A DNA stretch of 64,000 bases, taken from NCBI RefSeq assembly GCF_008011855.1, contig NZ_VOUX01000033.1:1178001-1242000 (forward strand), read 5' to 3'. Made by a program: the position numbers and the translations under genes. Under the pieces are notes generated by a model, which was not told the origin of the DNA, searched no databases, and was given only the letters and a program-made list of their open reading frames with translations. The first letter of the stretch is position 1. Each line of letters begins with the position of its first letter. Below are positions 1 through 9,295 of the stretch, in pieces. This DNA comes from Serratia bockelmannii. Lineage in GTDB: Bacteria; Pseudomonadota; Gammaproteobacteria; Enterobacterales; Enterobacteriaceae.

Positions 1-78
1 CCGTTTAAATACCATTGATGTAGTGCCTGATTTAATTTAACGGTCAATGTTATTTCTCTTCTCGTCCGTGGAGGACCT

Positions 79-285
79 ATGACCTATAACCAAAAAATCT
101 GGTTGGGGGTTTTACTGCTGTGCGCCCTGTTTTGGGGGGCGGTGATAAGCGGCGCCTGTTCGCTGTATAACCGGGCAGATCGCCTCAATGCGCACCAGGC
201 GCAGAACGAGTTCGCCGCGCGCCACAGTCTGGCCCCCAGCTCGCAGCAAAGCGCGCAGGCGTCCACCTCCCCTCGGAATGGGTAG
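79..285 (+). CDS. Small single-pass membrane protein, unknown function
   Basis: Encodes 68 residues. A hydrophobic segment at about residues 8-27 is followed by a Cys and a polar, Ala/Gln/Ser-rich tail, so it looks like a small inner-membrane protein with a soluble tail; a lipoprotein is less likely because the Cys is not in a clean lipobox. The start is supported by GGAGGA at 70-75, a few bases before the ATG. It sits upstream of another small gene and sbcB on the same strand. I do not recognise the family. Confidence 0.55.
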   Translation: MTYNQKIWLGVLLLCALFWGAVISGACSLYNRADRLNAHQAQNEFAARHSLAPSSQQSAQASTSPRNG

Positions 286-339
286 GGACAAGACCCGCTA
301 ACGATCCTATTATACCCTAAGGTTAACAGGGAGATAACG

Positions 340-528
340 ATGGTTCGAAAGCTGGATAGCTTACCGCAGGCGCAACGCGAGAAAATAGAAGCCGATTTGC
401 TGGCCATCAGCGTGATCTACAACGAGCGCTACGGCATCGCTTCGACCCAGGCGGAAACAGAACGACAGATCCCCGACCACCTGCTCCCCTACTTTCACCA
501 GCGGCTGGATTTCTATCGCCGTGCGTAA
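340..528 (+). CDS. Small soluble protein, unknown function
   Basis: Encodes 62 charged residues with no membrane segment and no Cys. The first half is predicted helical (LPQAQREKIEADLLAISVIY) and the C-terminus is aromatic and basic (FHQRLDFYRRA). AGGGAGA at 328-334 gives a good ribosome-binding site. It lies 54 bp after the small membrane protein and 90 bp before sbcB, all on the same strand. It may be an enterobacterial small conserved protein, but I cannot name it. Confidence 0.55.
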   Translation: MVRKLDSLPQAQREKIEADLLAISVIYNERYGIASTQAETERQIPDHLLPYFHQRLDFYRRA

Positions 529-618
529 TTGCGCGCATTTCGCTAACCGCCGCTTGGCATCGCTCCCTACGCCGTTACAATAGAGGCATATTGTATCCGC
601 CACTGAAGAGACGCGATT

Positions 619-2046
619 TTGAGCAGCAAGGCACCGGCCACATTTTATATCCACGATTACGAGACCTTCGGCAAGAGCCCGTCGCTGGACCGCCCGGCGC
701 AGTTCGCCGGCGTGCGCACCGATATGGATTTCAACATTATCGAAGAGCCGCTGGTCATCTACTGCGCCCCGGCCGATGACTACCTGCCGGAACCCGAGGC
801 GGTGATGATCACCGGCATCACGCCGCAGGTGGCGCGTGCTAAAGGGGTTAACGAGGCCGAGTTCACCCGCCAAATCCATCAGGCCTTCAGCGTGGCCGGC
901 ACCTGCATTCTCGGTTACAACAACATCCGCTTCGATGACGAAGTGAGCCGCAATATCTTCTATCGCAACTTCTACGATCCCTACGCCTACAGCTGGCAAA
1001 ACGGCAACTCGCGCTGGGATCTGCTGGATGTGATGCGCGCCTGCTACGCTCTGCGCCCGGACGGCATCGTTTGGCCGGAAAACGAAGACGGTTTCCCCAG
1101 CTTCCGCCTGGAACATCTGACGCGCGCCAACGGCGTCGAGCACACGCAGGCTCACGACGCGATGTCGGACGTTTACGCCACTATCGCCATGGCCAAGCTG
1201 GTCAAACAGGCACAGCCGCGGCTGTTCGATTTCCTGCTGCAGCACCGCAACAAGCACAAGCTGAACGCCCTGATCGACGTCGCCGACATGACGCCGCTGG
1301 TGCACGTCTCCGGCATGTTCGGCGCGGCGCGCGGCAATACCAGCTGGGTGTCGCCGCTGGCCTGGCACCCGGACAACAAGAACGCGGTGATCATGTGCGA
1401 TCTGGCCGGCGACATGACGCCGCTGTTGACGCTGAGCGCCGAGCAGCTGCGTGAACGGCTGTATACCCGCCGTGACGATCTGGCGCCGGATCAGGCACCG
1501 GTGCCGATCAAGCTGGTGCACATCAACAAATGCCCGGTGCTGGCGCCGGCCAAAACCCTGCTGCCGGAGAACGCCGAGCGGCTGGGCATCGATCGTCAGG
1601 CGTGTCTGCAAAATCTGCAGCTGCTGAAACAGCATCCGGAAGTGCGCGAGAAAGTGGTCGCGCTGTTCGCCGAAGCCGAGCCGTTCAAAGGCGCCGACGA
1701 CGTCGACGCCCGCTTGTACGACGGTTTCTTTAGCGACGCCGACAAGGCGGCGATGAGGATTATCCAGCAGACCAAGCCGCAGAACCTGCCGGCGCTGGAT
1801 CTGGCCTTCAGCGACGGCCGCATGAAAGAGCTGCTGTTCCGCTTCCGCGCGCGCAACTACCCGAATACGCTGGACGACGCCGAGCAGCGTCGCTGGCTGC
1901 AACACCGCCAGGAAGCGCTGAGCGCAGAGCGCGTGCAGAGTTACCTGCTGCAGCTCGAATCGCTGTATAACCTGCACGAAGGCGACAAAGAGAAAACCGC
2001 CCTGTTGAAAGCGCTGTTCGATTACGGCAAAGAGTTGGTGGGATAA
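619..2046 (+). CDS. sbcB: Exodeoxyribonuclease I
   Basis: 475 residues, the same length as E. coli ExoI. It degrades single-stranded DNA 3' to 5' in recombination and mismatch repair. The N-terminus carries the DEDDh exonuclease core: FYIHDYETFG (residues about 8-17) supplies the first acidic pair, the ILGYNNIRFDD region the next Asp, and the HDAMSDVYAT segment the His/Asp end of the site. The SH3-like and helical C-terminal domain follows. The start is TTG at 619, matching the family N-terminus MSSKAPATFYIHDYETFG, with GAAGAG upstream at 605-610. The plaP gene follows convergently, as in E. coli. Confidence 0.96.
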   Translation: MSSKAPATFYIHDYETFGKSPSLDRPAQFAGVRTDMDFNIIEEPLVIYCAPADDYLPEPEAVMITGITPQVARAKGVNEAEFTRQIHQAFSVAGTCILGYNNIRFDDEVSRNIFYRNFYDPYAYSWQNGNSRWDLLDVMRACYALRPDGIVWPENEDGFPSFRLEHLTRANGVEHTQAHDAMSDVYATIAMAKLVKQAQPRLFDFLLQHRNKHKLNALIDVADMTPLVHVSGMFGAARGNTSWVSPLAWHPDNKNAVIMCDLAGDMTPLLTLSAEQLRERLYTRRDDLAPDQAPVPIKLVHINKCPVLAPAKTLLPENAERLGIDRQACLQNLQLLKQHPEVREKVVALFAEAEPFKGADDVDARLYDGFFSDADKAAMRIIQQTKPQNLPALDLAFSDGRMKELLFRFRARNYPNTLDDAEQRRWLQHRQEALSAERVQSYLLQLESLYNLHEGDKEKTALLKALFDYGKELVG

Positions 2047-2070
2047 ACCCCGCAGCAAGCAGAAAAGGAA

Positions 2071-2094
2071 AAGGCCGCGAAAGCGGCCTTTTTT
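2071..2094 (+). terminator. Rho-independent terminator after sbcB
   Basis: The stem AAGGCCGC/GCGGCCTT has a short GAAA loop and runs into six Ts, 25 bp after the sbcB stop. It lies between convergent sbcB and plaP. There is only a broken A-run on the left, so it mainly serves the + strand. Confidence 0.85.
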
Positions 2095-2117
2095 GTGGCT
2101 GAGGAGACGGCTCGCGC

Positions 2118-3485
2118 TTAGGCGGCGTCTTCGCTCGCTTGCGGCACCGGCAGACGGAAGCTGCGGGTGACGAAGGCCAGGTAGATCAAACCGATGGCCG
2201 CCCAAACCAGGCCCAGCGTCATCGAGCTGGCTTCCAGGTTGATCCACAGCGCGCCAACGGTCAGTGCGCCCATCACCGGCAGGATCAGGTAGTTAAATGT
2301 GTCCTTCACGGTGCGGTTCATCTTGTCGCGAATATAGAACTGCGAAATCACCGACAGGTTGACGAAGGTGAAGGCCACCAGCGCACCGAAGTTGATCAGC
2401 GCGGTCGCGGTCACCAGGTCAAACGACACCGCGGACAGCGCGATGGCGCCAACCAGGAGCACGTTCAGCGCCGGGGTACGCCACTTCGGATGCACATAGC
2501 CGAAGAAGCGAGTCGGGAACACGCCGTCGCGGCCCATCACGTACATCAGACGCGAAACGCCCGCGTGCGCCGCCATGCCCGACGCCAATACCGTCACGCA
2601 GGAGAACACCAGGATCACCGACTGGAAGAACTTGCCCGCCACGTACAGCATGATTTCAGGCTGTGAGGCGTCCGGATCCTTGAAGCGCGAGATGTCCGGG
2701 AAGTACAGCTGCACGAAGTAAGACACCACGATAAAGATGATGCCGCCGATCAGCGCCGTCAGGAAGATGGCTTTCGGGATCACTTTTTCCGCGTCTTTGG
2801 TCTCTTCGGACAGCGAGCTGATGCCGTCGAAGCCCAGGAACGAGAAGCACAGGATGGTCGCGCCGGTAATCATCGGCACCACGTGGGCGTTATCGGACCA
2901 GAACGGGCGGCTGCTGACCAGCGTACCGGCGCCTTCGCCGTGGTAAATGCCGTTGATCACCAGGCCGAGGAACACGATCATGATCGCCACCTGCACCACC
3001 ACGATGATGGAGTTCAGGTTAGCCACCAGCTTGATGCCGCGCAGGTTGAAAATCGTCATCAAGCCGACCAGCACCGCCACGAAGATCCAGGACGGTACGC
3101 CCGGGAAGATCGCTTCCAGGTAAATCTTAGCCAGCAAAATGTTGATCATCGGCATGAACAGGTAGTCCAGCAGCGATGACCAGCCCACCATAAAGCCGAC
3201 GTGCGGGCTGATGGCTTTCTGGGCGTAGGTGTAAGCGGAACCGGCGGAAGGGAACTTCTTCACCAGCTTACCATAGCTCAGGGCGGTAAACAGGATCGCC
3301 AGCAGAGCGAAGGCGTACGCGGTCGCGACGTGACCATCGGTCAAGCCGGATACGATGCCGAAGGTATCGAAAATGGTCATTGGCTGCAGGTAAGCCAAGC
3401 CCATCATCACTACCGGAACTAAAGTCAGGGTTTTACGCAGTTGAGTGCGCTGAGCCGGAGCGGCGTTGATGGTGTTATCGGACAT
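2118..3485 (-). CDS. plaP: Putrescine importer (APC superfamily)
   Basis: 455 residues with about 12 membrane segments. It is an amino acid-polyamine-organocation permease, and the translation follows E. coli PlaP (YeeF), the proton-driven putrescine importer: [20 protein letters not shown] at the start of TM1 and [20 protein letters not shown] after TM2. In E. coli plaP lies next to sbcB, as here. The nearby puuA and puuR fit a polyamine role. PuuP is a close paralogue, so the choice of PlaP rests on synteny with sbcB. Confidence 0.9.
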   Translation of the reverse strand: MSDNTINAAPAQRTQLRKTLTLVPVVMMGLAYLQPMTIFDTFGIVSGLTDGHVATAYAFALLAILFTALSYGKLVKKFPSAGSAYTYAQKAISPHVGFMVGWSSLLDYLFMPMINILLAKIYLEAIFPGVPSWIFVAVLVGLMTIFNLRGIKLVANLNSIIVVVQVAIMIVFLGLVINGIYHGEGAGTLVSSRPFWSDNAHVVPMITGATILCFSFLGFDGISSLSEETKDAEKVIPKAIFLTALIGGIIFIVVSYFVQLYFPDISRFKDPDASQPEIMLYVAGKFFQSVILVFSCVTVLASGMAAHAGVSRLMYVMGRDGVFPTRFFGYVHPKWRTPALNVLLVGAIALSAVSFDLVTATALINFGALVAFTFVNLSVISQFYIRDKMNRTVKDTFNYLILPVMGALTVGALWINLEASSMTLGLVWAAIGLIYLAFVTRSFRLPVPQASEDAA

Positions 3486-3818
3486 TGTTCAGCCCCCCCT
3501 TACCTTGAGCCTTGCGGATGGCGGACACGCCAAGACTTAAGGTTGCGGGGAAACTTCGCAACGAGCGACTTAATTCTAAAAGAAGGGGGTTGTAAGCTGG
3601 ATAACGGGTCGAGGAAACCTCGGCTGCTCCATAGTCGCTGCGGCCACAGCGGAAACCGGCGGGCACCGGCGCTAAAGTGAAAAATTGCCCCATCTTTCTA
3701 ATCCTCATGAGTCACGACCATAAAGTTTTGTTTGATCGTGCACGAAACTATTTATCTATCCGGATCGGTGTCCGGCCTCGCTTGGTGTATGAAACGCTAC
3801 GTTGGTAAAACATAATGC

Positions 3819-3850
3819 AAAAAAAATAACCGACGCTTTCAAAACGTCGG
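3819..3850 (-). terminator. Terminator on the minus strand downstream of puuA
   Basis: Read on the minus strand, CCGACG (3850-3845) pairs with CGTCGG (3835-3830) and a run of eight Ts follows (3826-3819). It is about 170 bp past the puuA stop. The remainder of 3486-4020 holds the plaP upstream region and no gene I can support; the short + frames there have no ribosome-binding site and no recognisable product. Confidence 0.7.
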
Positions 3851-4020
3851 CTATCTGCATTTGAGATATTTTGCACCAGAATGCCTCCGAATGACAAGAT
3901 CCGGAAACCCTCAAATACAAATTCTTTTTGTCGATCGCACGGAAAACCAGCCCGGCAGGCGAATTATTCCGCTGCCGGCAGGCCAGTCACCCGCACATAC
4001 CTCTTACTTTATACGCCCAT

Positions 4021-5439
4021 TCAGGCATTTTTCAACATCCAGTCGATCTCGGTTTCCGTCACCCGCCGTTCAAACTGCAGCAGTTCGTCGGTCTTGCAGG
4101 CGTGATACACCTGGGTGAAACGCTCGCCCAGATAGTGCGTCAGGGCGTGCTGATGTTCAAACTCGTACAGCGCGTCGCTCTGGCGGATCGGCAGCGGCAG
4201 CCCTTCCTGCTCCAGCCCGTTGCCGGTCACCGGCTCAGGCAGCGGCAGTAGGTTGTCCAGCCCGTACAGCATGCCGGCCAGGATCGCCGCCATCACCAGA
4301 TAAGGATTGGCATCGGCGCCGGCCACGCGGTACTCCACCCGGTGGTTCTCCGGTTCGCCGCAGGGAATGCGCAGCGCCACAGTGCGGTTGTTGTGGCCCC
4401 AGGCGGCCTGGATCGGCACATACATCCCCGGCTGGAAGCGCCGGTAGGCGTTGACGTTCGGCGCCAGCAGCGCCATCGACGCCGGCATCAGGGTGATCAT
4501 CCCGGCCAATGCCTGTTTCAAGAGCGGCGAATCCTCGCCTTTGGCGTCGGCAAACAGGTTGTTGCCCGCACTATCCTGCATGCTGACATGCACGTGCATG
4601 CCGCTACCGGCGTAATCCTCATAGGGTTTGGCCATAAAGGTGGCGTGCATGTCGTGGTTCTCGGCCACCAGCCGCACCAGCCGCTTCAGCGCCAGCGCGT
4701 GGTCGCAGGCCAGCAGGATGTCGTCGGTATGACGCAGGTTGACCTCGAACTGCCCCGGCGACGCCTCCGCCACCGCGCCGTCCGCCGGCAGCCCCTGCAG
4801 CTTCGCCAGCGCGTCGATATCGTTCAGCACCTCGGCGAAATGGTTCAGGTTATCGACGGAGTACACCTGGCTTTGGGTGTTGCGTTCCTGAGTGCCGGGC
4901 GCACACGGCGGCTGCAGATCGCCTTCCGCGTCGCGCAGCCTATCGATGAGATAAAACTCCAGCTCTACCGCTGCCACCGGAAACAAACCGCGCTGTCGCA
5001 GCGCCTGCCACACGCGGTTCAGCACATTGCGGGGTTCAACGTCAAAGGGAGTGCCATCTTCATCCAACATGGTGAGCAGCACCTGGCCGATGTGCTCCGG
5101 ATCGGCGGCTGACGGCGTCAGCGAACCGGGCACCGGCAGGCAAATGCGGTCCGGTTCGCCGAGCTCCTGCCCAAGGCCGGTCTCCTCCACCACGTTGCCA
5201 AGGATGTCCATGGCGAACACCGACGCGGGGAAGTAGCTGCCTTTTTCCAGTTTTTTTAACCCAGAGACGGGTATGCGTTTGCCGCGGAAGGAACCATTAA
5301 GATCGGTGAGAAGGATATCGACATACTGCGTGGCGGGATGGCGTTCCAAATAATGAGCAACCTCATTTTGGAACGCGCTACTTCGCCTCTCTTCATGATG
5401 CTGTGCAAAATGTTCAACTGCTGCGCTATTGGTTTGCAT
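4021..5439 (-). CDS. puuA: Gamma-glutamylputrescine synthetase
   Basis: 472 residues, the same length as E. coli PuuA. It belongs to the glutamine synthetase fold and ligates glutamate to putrescine with ATP, the first step of the Puu degradation route. The N-terminal beta-grasp segment (VDILLTDLNGSFRGKRIPVS) is followed by the catalytic domain, with the metal-site ELEFYLID at about residue 150, GSGMHVHVSMQD at about 275, and the family NRRF-like NAYRRFQPGMYVP. It is divergent from puuR across 395 bp. The other puu catabolic genes (D, C, B, E) are not in this window. Confidence 0.94.
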   Translation of the reverse strand: MQTNSAAVEHFAQHHEERRSSAFQNEVAHYLERHPATQYVDILLTDLNGSFRGKRIPVSGLKKLEKGSYFPASVFAMDILGNVVEETGLGQELGEPDRICLPVPGSLTPSAADPEHIGQVLLTMLDEDGTPFDVEPRNVLNRVWQALRQRGLFPVAAVELEFYLIDRLRDAEGDLQPPCAPGTQERNTQSQVYSVDNLNHFAEVLNDIDALAKLQGLPADGAVAEASPGQFEVNLRHTDDILLACDHALALKRLVRLVAENHDMHATFMAKPYEDYAGSGMHVHVSMQDSAGNNLFADAKGEDSPLLKQALAGMITLMPASMALLAPNVNAYRRFQPGMYVPIQAAWGHNNRTVALRIPCGEPENHRVEYRVAGADANPYLVMAAILAGMLYGLDNLLPLPEPVTGNGLEQEGLPLPIRQSDALYEFEHQHALTHYLGERFTQVYHACKTDELLQFERRVTETEIDWMLKNA

Positions 5440-5632
5440 ACGTCACCCGCCATTATGCTCTGAAGGCGCGTTGGCGCCCGTCCACCGTTCGATTCAACAC
5501 ATGATTGGATTTCTCGTCAGGCCGCGCCGCTGCCGGGCGCTCAAAATAACATCCACAATATGAAACATAGTATTAACAGAATGGGTTTGCAAATGTTACA
5601 ATCCTGTTTGATTATTCGCCAGTGACTGCTAA

Positions 5633-5729
5633 ATTGATAAAATATTGACCGAAAAGGCCTTACTGCCATTTTCACGTCAACTATTTTGTCCAACGCACCA
5701 AGAGTGAACATGGGCAATATATTTTCCAA
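5633..5729. promoter_or_regulatory. Two candidate PuuR operators in the puuA-puuR intergenic region
   Basis: Two related AT-rich, partly palindromic 20-mers are visible: 5633-5652 (core AAAATATTGACC) and 5710-5729 (core GGGCAATATATTTTCC). Both resemble the PuuR-type consensus ATGGACAATATATTGACCAT as I remember it, at about 15-16 of 20 positions. The location between puuA and puuR fits autoregulation. The match is by eye and the consensus is from memory. Confidence 0.45.
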
Positions 5730-5834
5730 ACCCACCCTAACTACCGATATCATGCAGTATCGTTATCGACCAGACAGGCACCCGATAGCGATCTTCATTT
5801 CTGCCTGTCGCCCTTACCAGAAGGAAGTACCGCT

Positions 5835-6392
5835 ATGAGCGAAGTCAGCTTGGCACCGGGCAAACGCCTGTCGCAGATCCGTCAGCAATTGGGTTTGTCA
5901 CAGCGCCGGGTCGCCGAACTGTCCGGGTTAACCCACAGTGCGATCAGCACCATCGAACAGGACAAGGTCAGCCCGGCCATCAGCACGCTGCAAAAGCTGC
6001 TGAAGGTGTATGGCCTGTCGCTGTCTGAATTCTTTGCCGAACCGGAAGCCGCCGACGAACCGCGCGTGGTGATCGACGCCGAGGACCTGATTGAGATCGG
6101 CAGCCAGGGGGTGTCGATGAAGCTGGTGCACAACGGCAGCCCGACGCGCAACCTGGCGATGATGCTGGAAACCTACCAGCCCGGCACCACCACCGGTGAA
6201 AAGATCAAGCACCAGGGCGAAGAGATAGGCACCCTGCTGGAGGGCGAGATTGTGCTAACCATCAACGGCCAGAGCTACTGCCTGACCGCCGGTCAGAGTT
6301 ACGCCATCAACACCGGCATTCCGCACAGCTTCAGCAATACCTCGGCGCGCATTTGCCGCATCGTCAGCGCACACACCCCTACCACCTTCTGA
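5835..6392 (+). CDS. puuR: Putrescine-responsive transcriptional repressor (HTH plus cupin)
   Basis: 185 residues, the same length as E. coli PuuR. It has an N-terminal XRE-type helix-turn-helix (about residues 8-63; GLSQRRVAELSGLTHSAIST) and a C-terminal cupin sensor domain (about 110-183; GEEIGTLLEGEIVLTINGQS). It represses puu genes and is released by putrescine. AAGGAAG at 5820-5826 sits upstream of the ATG. It is divergent from puuA, the main puu target in this window. Confidence 0.95.
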   Translation: MSEVSLAPGKRLSQIRQQLGLSQRRVAELSGLTHSAISTIEQDKVSPAISTLQKLLKVYGLSLSEFFAEPEAADEPRVVIDAEDLIEIGSQGVSMKLVHNGSPTRNLAMMLETYQPGTTTGEKIKHQGEEIGTLLEGEIVLTINGQSYCLTAGQSYAINTGIPHSFSNTSARICRIVSAHTPTTF

Positions 6393-6547
6393 CCGCTTCT
6401 CGCACCGGCGCAGCCTGACGCGGGTTGCGCCCCTGCCTCTCCACGTTTTTCATCGCCGTTATGCCATTTTGTTGGTTGCCAACGGCGCAATCTGTGTTAC
6501 AACAGAGCAAAACAGCCATCTAAACATCTAAACGGCCTTACTACCCT

Positions 6548-8059
6548 ATGTCAACCGCAACGCCTTCACGCCTCGAGATGCGCAATATCTCGATCGCCTT
6601 CGCCGGCTTCAACGCGCTGCAGGATGTGGACTTCACGCTGCAGGGCGGTTCAATCCATGCGCTGGTCGGCGCCAACGGCGCGGGCAAGTCGACGCTGATG
6701 GCGATCCTCTCCGGCGCCCACGATCACTACCGCGGCGAGATCCTGATCGACGGCCGGGCAGTGGAAATTCATTCCCCGCTGCAGGCGCGCCGCCACGGCA
6801 TTCACGTGGTACAGCAAGAGGTCGACGTCGCGCTGATCCCCACGCTGTCGGTGGCGGAGAACATCATGCTGGACTGGCTGAACGAGCCGGGCCACTGGCT
6901 GAACTGGGCGGAGCTGCACCGCCGCGCCGCGCAGCTGCTGCAGCAATGGGCGCTGCCGCTCAACCCGCGCAGACGCCTGGCGGACTGCACGCTGGCGGAA
7001 AAACAGCAGGTGCTGCTGGCGCGCGCGCTGTCGCACCGCTGCCGTTTTCTGGTGCTCGATGAACCGACCGCGCCGCTCGATCGCGCCGAGAGCGAGCGCC
7101 TGTTCAACGTGGTGCGCCGCCTGCAATCCGAAGGCATCGGCATCGTGTTCATTTCTCACCGCATCCACGAACTGAGCGACATTTGCGATCGGCTGACGGT
7201 GCTGCGCGACGGGCGGCGCGTCAGCGAAGACGCCATGCGCGGGCTGAGCGGCGAACAGATCGTCGAGAAAATGCTCGGCCATCGGCTGGACGACATTTTC
7301 CCGCCGCCGCGCCCGCCGCACGCTGGGCGTAAGCTGCTGCAGGTGGAGGGCTTGCGCGATCGCTATAAGCTGCGCGACGTTTCGCTGCGGCTGCATGAAG
7401 GAGAGATCCTCGGCATCGCCGGGCTGGCCGGAGCGGGCAAAACCGAACTGTGCAAGGCATTGTTCGGCGCCAGCACCGTGCAGCTCGAGCGCGGCGAACT
7501 GCGCGGGCAGCCCTGGGCGCCACGCGCGCCGCACCTGTCGGTCGAACAAGGATTGGCGCTGGTGCCGGAAGAGCGCCGCAAAGAGGGCATTTTCATCGAT
7601 GAGGCGATCCCGATGAACCTGAGCGTCAGCGCCGACGACAGCTTCTCGCGCTGGAGCCTGTTCAGCCGGCGGCAAGAGCTGCGCTGGGCGCGCGAGATCA
7701 TGCAGCGTCTGAACATTCGCGCCTCCGGCCCGCAACAGCGGCTGGCACGCCTGTCCGGCGGCAATCAGCAAAAAGTGGCGATCGGCAAGTGGCTGCGCGG
7801 CAACGCCGAGGTGCTGATCTTCGATGAGCCGACCAAGGGCGTGGACATCAAGGCCAAGCAGGAGCTGTTCAGCCTGATCGACGGCCTGGCTCACGCCGGT
7901 AGAGGCGTGATTTACGCCTCCGGCGAGTTCGCCGAGCTGATTGGCCTGTGCGATCGCATCTGCGTGCTGTGGGACGGCCGCATCGTGGCGGAGTTGAACG
8001 CCGCCGACATCGACGAAGAAACCTTATTGCTCTATTCCACCGGAGGAACCCCTGCGTGA
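6548..8059 (+). CDS. Ribose/galactose-type sugar ABC transporter, double ATPase
   Basis: 503 residues with two fused nucleotide-binding domains, as in RbsA, MglA and XylG. The first has Walker A GANGAGKST (about 42-50) and Walker B FLVLDEPT; the second has the altered P-loop GLAGAGKTE typical of this family, plus LSGGNQQKVAIGKWL and FDEPTKGVD. It energises uptake of a sugar or sugar-like solute at the inner membrane. The stop overlaps the GTG of the permease gene, so the two are translationally coupled. The substrate cannot be read from the sequence. No periplasmic binding-protein gene lies within the neighbouring kilobases. Confidence 0.88.
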   Translation: MSTATPSRLEMRNISIAFAGFNALQDVDFTLQGGSIHALVGANGAGKSTLMAILSGAHDHYRGEILIDGRAVEIHSPLQARRHGIHVVQQEVDVALIPTLSVAENIMLDWLNEPGHWLNWAELHRRAAQLLQQWALPLNPRRRLADCTLAEKQQVLLARALSHRCRFLVLDEPTAPLDRAESERLFNVVRRLQSEGIGIVFISHRIHELSDICDRLTVLRDGRRVSEDAMRGLSGEQIVEKMLGHRLDDIFPPPRPPHAGRKLLQVEGLRDRYKLRDVSLRLHEGEILGIAGLAGAGKTELCKALFGASTVQLERGELRGQPWAPRAPHLSVEQGLALVPEERRKEGIFIDEAIPMNLSVSADDSFSRWSLFSRRQELRWAREIMQRLNIRASGPQQRLARLSGGNQQKVAIGKWLRGNAEVLIFDEPTKGVDIKAKQELFSLIDGLAHAGRGVIYASGEFAELIGLCDRICVLWDGRIVAELNAADIDEETLLLYSTGGTPA

Positions 8060-9051
8060 GTAAAGAATTTGCCTTGCGGCCTGCGCTGCCCTGGCGCCAA
8101 CAGCTGTTTGATTTCCTCTACAAGTGGGGCATGCTGTTGACCGTCGCGGCACTGATCGCCCTGTTTGGCCTGGCGTCGGACAACTTTCTCGATGCCAATA
8201 ACATCATCAATATCCTGCGTTCGATCGCCATCGTGACGGTGATCGCCATCGGCGTCTCTATCTCGCTGTCGGTCGGCGGTTTCGATCTGTCGGTCGGCTC
8301 GACCGCCTCGCTGGCCAACGCGCTGGTGATTTCACTGTTCGTCTGGCACGGGTTCGGCACCACCGGCGCCATCGTGGTAACGCTGCTGCTGTGCACGCTG
8401 GTCGGCCTGTTCAACGCCCTGCTGATCGTGGTGCTCAAAATTCCCGACATGCTGGCGACGCTGGCCAGCCTGTTCGTGATCCAGGGCGTGGCGATGACCT
8501 ACAGCTACGGCGGTTCCATCACCCAAAACATGGTGCTGCCGAATGGCGACATGGCGGAAGGCCTGATCCCAGAGGTGTTTTCCGCCCTCGGCCAGGTGCC
8601 GGTGATCGTGCTGATCATGTTGGCGGCCACCGTGGCGGTACAGCTGTTCCTCTCGTTGACCAAGCACGGCCGCCGGATGTACGCCATCGGCGGCAACCCC
8701 GAGGCTGCGCGTCTGTCGGGTATCCGCACCGTACGTTACAGGGTTGCCGCTTACGTCATTTCTTCCTGGCTGGCGGCGCTTGGCGGCATCTTGCTGGCGT
8801 CACGTATCGGCTCTTCGCAGGTCAATGCCGGCGGCGGCTATCTGATGGACGCGGTGGCGGCGGCCTATATCGGTTTCTCGCTGGCGGGCTCCGGCAAACC
8901 CAATGCGCTCGGCACCCTGATCGGCGCAGTGATCCTCGGCGTGCTGCAAAACGGCCTGGTGATGCTGTCGGTGCCCTACTACGCCATGGATATTATCAAA
9001 GGCCTGGTGCTGGCGCTGGCGCTGGCCATCACCTACATCCAGAAACGCTGA
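8056..9051 (+). CDS. Ribose-type sugar ABC transporter permease
   Basis: 331 residues from the GTG at 8056, which follows GGAGGA at 8042-8047 and overlaps the ATPase stop by four bases; a longer frame from 7948 would run back into the ATPase gene and is not used. It has 8-10 membrane segments and belongs to the BPD_transp_2/RbsC family, with the conserved GVSISLSVGGFDLSVGS segment. It forms the membrane channel for the upstream ATPase. The gene pair ends here: the next gene is an outer-membrane receptor of another system. Confidence 0.86.
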   Translation: MSKEFALRPALPWRQQLFDFLYKWGMLLTVAALIALFGLASDNFLDANNIINILRSIAIVTVIAIGVSISLSVGGFDLSVGSTASLANALVISLFVWHGFGTTGAIVVTLLLCTLVGLFNALLIVVLKIPDMLATLASLFVIQGVAMTYSYGGSITQNMVLPNGDMAEGLIPEVFSALGQVPVIVLIMLAATVAVQLFLSLTKHGRRMYAIGGNPEAARLSGIRTVRYRVAAYVISSWLAALGGILLASRIGSSQVNAGGGYLMDAVAAAYIGFSLAGSGKPNALGTLIGAVILGVLQNGLVMLSVPYYAMDIIKGLVLALALAITYIQKR

Positions 9052-9133
9052 TCCTCCCCGGCGCACGCCCGCTGCGCCGCTTTTCCCTTTAATTCATCCG
9101 GTTACCCTTTCTCGTCAGTAGAACAAGCATACA

Positions 9134-9152
9134 AATGATATGAATTATCATT
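9134..9152. promoter_or_regulatory. Fur box upstream of the TonB-dependent receptor
   Basis: AATGATATGAATTATCATT is a 19-bp, almost perfect inverted repeat (AATGATA/TATCATT) in the style of the Fur consensus. It lies 144 bp before the receptor ATG in an AT-rich stretch, which fits iron repression of the receptor and the following lipoprotein gene. Confidence 0.75.
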
Positions 9153-9295
9153 AGCGTTTACATTCAGTAAAAAATCCTTACAATACCCTCACGCAACGCT
9201 GACGAAGCGAAGTATTTCTCAGCGAACGATGAATAATTTCATTAGAAATTCAATTGGTTAATTACTTTCACTTCAACCCAGGAAAGGTTCACCTC

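Noticed and set aside
361..2247. 628-codon minus-strand frame opposite sbcB
   Set aside because: It is the complement of a certain gene in high-GC DNA. Its composition (Arg, Gln, Val, His rich, no motifs) is typical of antisense shadow frames.
7948..8055. Longer upstream start for the sugar permease
   Set aside because: It would overlap the ATPase gene by more than 100 bases. The GTG at 8056 has GGAGGA at good spacing and gives a normal family N-terminus.
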